Assembly: GCA_005408345.1 (NCBI GenBank)
Contig: SEMN01001262.1
Coordinates: 1 to 64,000 of the forward strand
Reading direction: 5' to 3'
Length of the DNA stretch: 64,000 nt
DNA from: Macquaria australasica
Taxonomy: Eukaryota > Chordata > Actinopteri > Centrarchiformes > Percichthyidae
The notes under the pieces were generated by a model. It was not told where the DNA came from. It saw nothing but the letters and a program-made list of their open reading frames with translations, and searched no databases. This document shows, in pieces, positions 60,227 to 64,000 of this stretch. The stretch's first letter is position 1. Each line of letters starts with the position of its first letter. A program made the position numbers and the translations under genes.

Positions 60227-60882
60227 TTAAAGGTGGAGTAGGCAGTATTTTTTTGTTTTGGTGTCACTGAGCAAAACTTCCATAATAACCTTTCAGCATA
60301 TTATAATTCAAGTGGTCCGAGAGAAAACTAGACTACTGCACCTTCTCTTGGCTCTGTTTTCAGGCTTAAGAAAATCTAGACCTTGACGGGAGACTTTGGC
60401 CAATCACAGGTCATTTCAGAAAGAGGGCGCGTTCCTAGTGGCTGTTCTACAAATGCAGATGTGCGTACACGTCCCTTCACATGGTGAAAGCCTGATTCAA
60501 TGGCGGAAAATCCTGCAACTTGTAATAAATGTCCAACACCTCCTCTGCCTACAAAGTACAAAACAACACGCCCCGGCTCCACACGGACTTTCAGACTCAT
60601 TATGTTTGATGCCATGGCGCTCATAACGACGAGTGGTAAAGAGGCCTGATGACAAACAGTGGGGAATAACTTTTGACGGGGGACAGTGGTGTGTGTGTGG
60701 TGTACTAGCCTCTCATCCCACAAATCGCGGCGAGAGGGACCGCGGCCTCTGTGAGGTTCACGCTGTGAAGAGCGGGCCCTATGAGGCGTGAGGTTTTGCA
60801 GGTTCTGCAGTTGTGGGTTTGGTGGGAGGGGCTTAGCGGAGTGATACGAGGCAGAAGAAGGTTTTGCCTACTGCAGCTTTAA
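60227..60882. mobile_element. TTAA-ended TIR element, family 2 (656 bases)
   Basis: Left end TTAAAGGTGGAGTAGGCAGT; right end in reverse complement TTAAAGCTGCAGTAGGCAAA. About 16 of the first 18 bases agree, and TTAA stands at both edges. The interior (GGCCAATCACAGGTCATTTC, CGTCCCTTCACATGGTGAAA, GATGCCATGGCGCTCATAAC) is a unit I recognise as widespread in percomorph genomes. The 115-codon minus-strand ORF here is not a known transposase. The locally raised CpG belongs to the repeat. Confidence 0.68.
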
Positions 60883-61165
60883 CTATATCAAACATATAAG
60901 GAGGAGGTTGGAGTGAGGGAGGGAGCTGCAGCACATGTGTGTGCAATAGTTCTGTAAACAGCCTCATCCAGACACCGTCAGACTTAGAATGAAGCCAGTA
61001 GTCAGATTATTGCAGCCCATGAAAAACTAATCAACAACATTATTTAAAACTCCAGTCAGCAGTTCCTCAAAGCGTCTGATTGGCTGTTGTGAACTCGTCC
61101 ATGTGTGTTTTATGGACGCTGCGCTACATGTTCATGTGATAGCAATTAGTCACAGATCATCCACA

Positions 61166-61170
<5 letters not shown>

Positions 61171-61197
<27 letters not shown>
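61171..61197. repeat. (GT)13 microsatellite
   Basis: An uninterrupted run of 27 bases. Confidence 0.95.
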
Positions 61198-61744
61198 CAG
61201 ACTTGCTGTTCACAGCTGCTTGTGTGTCTTTGTCTGTTGGCGTGTTTTTGAGTGTGATAAACACAGTCCTTCTTTCTCCATCATCATCAACATCATCAGT
61301 CGCCCCAGAAACGGCCTCTGCAACCAGCCAACCACTGACTTCCATTCTCCCACAAAGCAATGAGTCACTCTGTTCATCCTTATAAACACTAAAAAGCCTT
61401 GTAAATGCTGACTTATGCGGGGAGTGACAGCTGCCATCCTAAATCTATTTTAAAAAACATGTCTTTAATACAACGACTCTCGACATCAAACTGATTCACT
61501 GAGAGGAAGTTTCAGCATCAGAAATGATCCTAAATAGACCTACAGCATGTTTTAATGAAGAAAAAAATCACCTTTCTCTGGATCATGAAAAAATGTCCGA
61601 ATATTCAGAGGGAGTCTTGTGTTGGCCGGATATGGCAGCAGAACTTCTGCCACACACATGGTTTCATTTAACCTCATGTAAACTAACAGCCATCAGAAAA
61701 GCTGGAATTTGGCTTTTCTGCTCCTCACTTACAAGCCGAGTGGG

Positions 61745-61777
61745 TGTGATTGGGCTGTGATTGGGCTGTGATTGGGC
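61745..61777. repeat. Three tandem TGTGATTGGGC units
   Basis: Three exact 11-base copies, each containing an inverted CCAAT core (ATTGG). The spacing is one helical turn. Confidence 0.85.
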
Positions 61778-63146
61778 TCTGTTGTTCTGCTGCCACATCA
61801 AGGAGCCGCAGACAGGAGGGATAATGGCTTCTGGTGTGTTAAATCTTTCTTTTTCATGTCATTTTAAAGGGAAAATTTGCCCCCTTTGTGATTTTCATGC
61901 TCATGTTGTGAAGCATTTTCTTCACGCTAACATACTGCATTAATTTGGATGTCGGGGGTGGTTAGTTTTTGTCTTAGTGGGAACTCTTTAAAGGCTAACA
62001 CCAGTAGCTTTGCATGTCTCAGCTACATATTTTATATATTTTACATTACTGCTGACCTCTTGCTAAAGCAGGCAATATGTTTCTTACAGGCCTCAAAACC
62101 AACTTGCAGAGATTTGTCACTTATTTTGTAGTATGTGAGAGTTGTGTGGCAGTGCACCTGCAGCTGAAAACTTCCTGCTTTTTATGCTCTGCCATCTTTC
62201 AAATCTGCACTCTTTCCTTTTCACAGTGTCCTTGTATGTTTAGTGTTTGCTTTTTGGAATAGTTTCAGGAGACAGCTGTCTGTGCTGATGTGTTGTTGTT
62301 GGTTGTGTTGTCCTTGAACGCAGCCAACCACAAGACTTTTGAAAATGGTCCCTGCACACAATGCTGCAGAAAACATAATGTTGATATATCATTCAATTAA
62401 TTTTTAAGTCTATGCAAGTTTGTATCATAGTTAAATGACTGGCTTGTTGTTAATAAGTTAACACGCAAAACCATATGGACATTCATTTTGTACACTGTTC
62501 TGTTATTGACAACTAGAGCTGGACAGCAATTAAAATCATAGTTTATCAGCTTTCAGTGGAATAAATGAATAATGTCAAACACATTGTAACTAAGAACTAA
62601 CAAAACAAATAGCAGTCGTTGATGTAGGTGCTATCATTTTTAAAGTGAAAATGTGGTTTGACTCTATATATCCAGACTTTTTCCAGACAACACACACACA
62701 CATATATGACCTAATCCCTGTTTGGTATTTGATAGGTGCTGATTATGCACACACAGGCTCGACTACAGCAGCACACAGGATTTTTGACTAAAGCCATCAC
62801 CCACCGGTCTCTGTTAGCTCAGATTAAAGTTTGGAAAAACCTTCTTTACCCTCTGACGAAATTACATGTCATGTATCATGAATTCCAGGCTTCTGCAGAC
62901 GCTCTCTCTTTAGGGGAGAATAATGTGTGGCAGTGCTCACTGAGCTGGGTGGTTAAGTGGTATGTAACGTCTAATGAAGGGGTATTGAGGTCTGGAAATT
63001 CAATGAGGAGAGCTGAAGTGAAGGCAGCAGTTATTGTTTTGTAGATCCAGCTACGGTCGGGACGTCATTACTGAAGGGGTTTGTTGTGAAAACTTTATTA
63101 TAAGTTGTTATGTTATACAAAAAGTAAATGATAATCAATGTACTCA

Positions 63147-63167
63147 ATATATATATATATATATATA
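63147..63167. repeat. (AT)n tract
   Basis: About ten AT units. Confidence 0.9.
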
Positions 63168-63658
63168 AAAATCATCTGGACTTGTCCTCCAACAGGGTCC
63201 ACGATTTTCTTTTAATGTCAAAGCTTACAAAGAAGATAACTCAGAGCAGCTGACAGAGTTGTGCTCCCTCCTACAACTCTAGCTTTTCTTTAAAGGAAAA
63301 ACAAATGTATGTCAGGCTCAAAAATAGTTTCCTAACACAGTTTGAGAAAGTCGACTTCAGTCCTAAGTGGATTAAAGAAGAATTTGGTTCCAAAAGATTA
63401 GTAGAGATAAGAGCAGAAAAGAGCTGCTTTTAAAGATGGAAGGACATTAAAGCAAATCAAAGGAAATTGGCTTACACGTGTCCACGGTCAGCATAATGAG
63501 GGAGCAGTCATACTTGCATGGCTTTGGGAGTTTATGTCATGTGTTTATGCATTTGTTTACACGTGATCATGAATGCATGTGTATTTATGCATGTTTGTAT
63601 AGTGATGTGTGTACAGCGAGACCTGGTGAAATGTGTGCATCTGTATTTGCAGATAAAC

Positions 63659-63742
63659 GGGTGTGTGTGTATGTGTGTGTGTGTACTCGAATTTAATCAT
63701 GTATGATTGTGTGTTTATTTTGGGGTGTGTGTGTGTGTGTGT
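63659..63742. repeat. Two interrupted (GT)n tracts
   Basis: GTGTGTGTGTATGTGTGTGT near 63659-63684 and a second GT run at 63725-63742. ORFs on both strands read the repeat. Confidence 0.9.
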
Positions 63743-64000
63743 CATTGTGAGGCTTTCCCAGACTTTTCCAAAAGTCAATACGGCAACCTAATCAGTTCCC
63801 ACAATCCCCTGCTCTCACTCTGTGTATCCAGTCATTCAAATCTAAATGACCTCTGCCGACTGAACTCGTGTTGATTGGTTCTCCACAAAGACTTTGCCAG
63901 TTGATTGGTCCGTGCTGCATGCTGGCAAAGGTTCAGAGTCAATTTGCACTCACAGACTTCCTCCTGGCTGCGTTTCCCAGACAGCAGTTTCCCACTAAAC

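Larger units (their letters stand above)
35154..64000 (+). other. myo10: MYO10 intron 1 (open-ended)
   Basis: Starts with the GTAAGAA donor and runs past the window end, because no exon 2 is found. It holds the repeats listed below. Stretches where I see nothing specific are 35160-36220, 36520-37800, 38240-39340, 42210-44220, 44460-46080, 46820-48850, 49250-50860, 51070-53580, 54245-57235, 57605-60220 and 60890-64000. An alternative internal promoter or a nested noncoding gene would not be visible to me. Confidence 0.7.

Noticed and set aside
60376..60723. CpG-rich patch with a 115-codon ORF, considered as a promoter or gene
   Set aside because: It lies wholly inside the TTAA-ended repeat 60227-60882, which I recognise as multi-copy.

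Overview
The window looks like nuclear DNA of a bony fish, most likely a percomorph. It is a 64 kb AT-rich, intron-sized landscape with many (CA)n microsatellites, a fish-type Ty3/gypsy LTR retrotransposon end, and many short, degenerate interspersed repeats of kinds typical of percomorph genomes. There are no operons, ribosome binding sites, CRISPR arrays or phage or plasmid genes. Most open reading frames of 60-170 codons are chance frames or cross repeats.

Only one piece of a host gene is recognised with confidence. At 35133-35153, on the plus strand, lies a seven-codon first coding exon, MDNFFTE, followed directly by a GTAAGAA splice donor. This is the N-terminus and first coding exon of unconventional myosin X (MYO10). 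It has a leader of at least 200 bases with three short upstream ORFs and a GGA-rich upstream flank. I could not find exon 2, so everything from 35154 to the window end is read as MYO10 intron 1, at least 28.8 kb.

About 11 kb upstream, at 23.7-24.0 kb, is a CpG-rich patch. Read on the minus strand it has a TATA-like AT box, a candidate 5' noncoding exon and a GTAAGAG donor. In human, MYO10 lies next to BASP1 in divergent orientation, and BASP1 has a noncoding first exon. I therefore suggest, as inference only, that this is the basp1 promoter and first exon, with the coding exon beyond the left edge.

Layout: 1-747, 3' end of a gypsy retrotransposon (pol tail with a 42-base tandem repeat, then LTR). 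748-23700, noncoding sequence with repeats, possibly the intron of the minus-strand gene. 23766-24010, candidate minus-strand promoter and exon. 24010-34560, region between the two candidate divergent promoters, with repeats. 34560-35153, MYO10 promoter, leader and exon 1. 35154-64000, MYO10 intron 1 with a truncated L2-type LINE, several snap-back and TIR elements, and nested insertions.

I found no previously undescribed multi-gene system. The points most worth checking are the MYO10 leader with its uORFs, the divergent promoter pair, and transposon structure: TTAA-ended elements sharing termini, snap-back elements and datable nested insertions. Repeat family assignments rest on recognition and within-window comparison, not on a database search.
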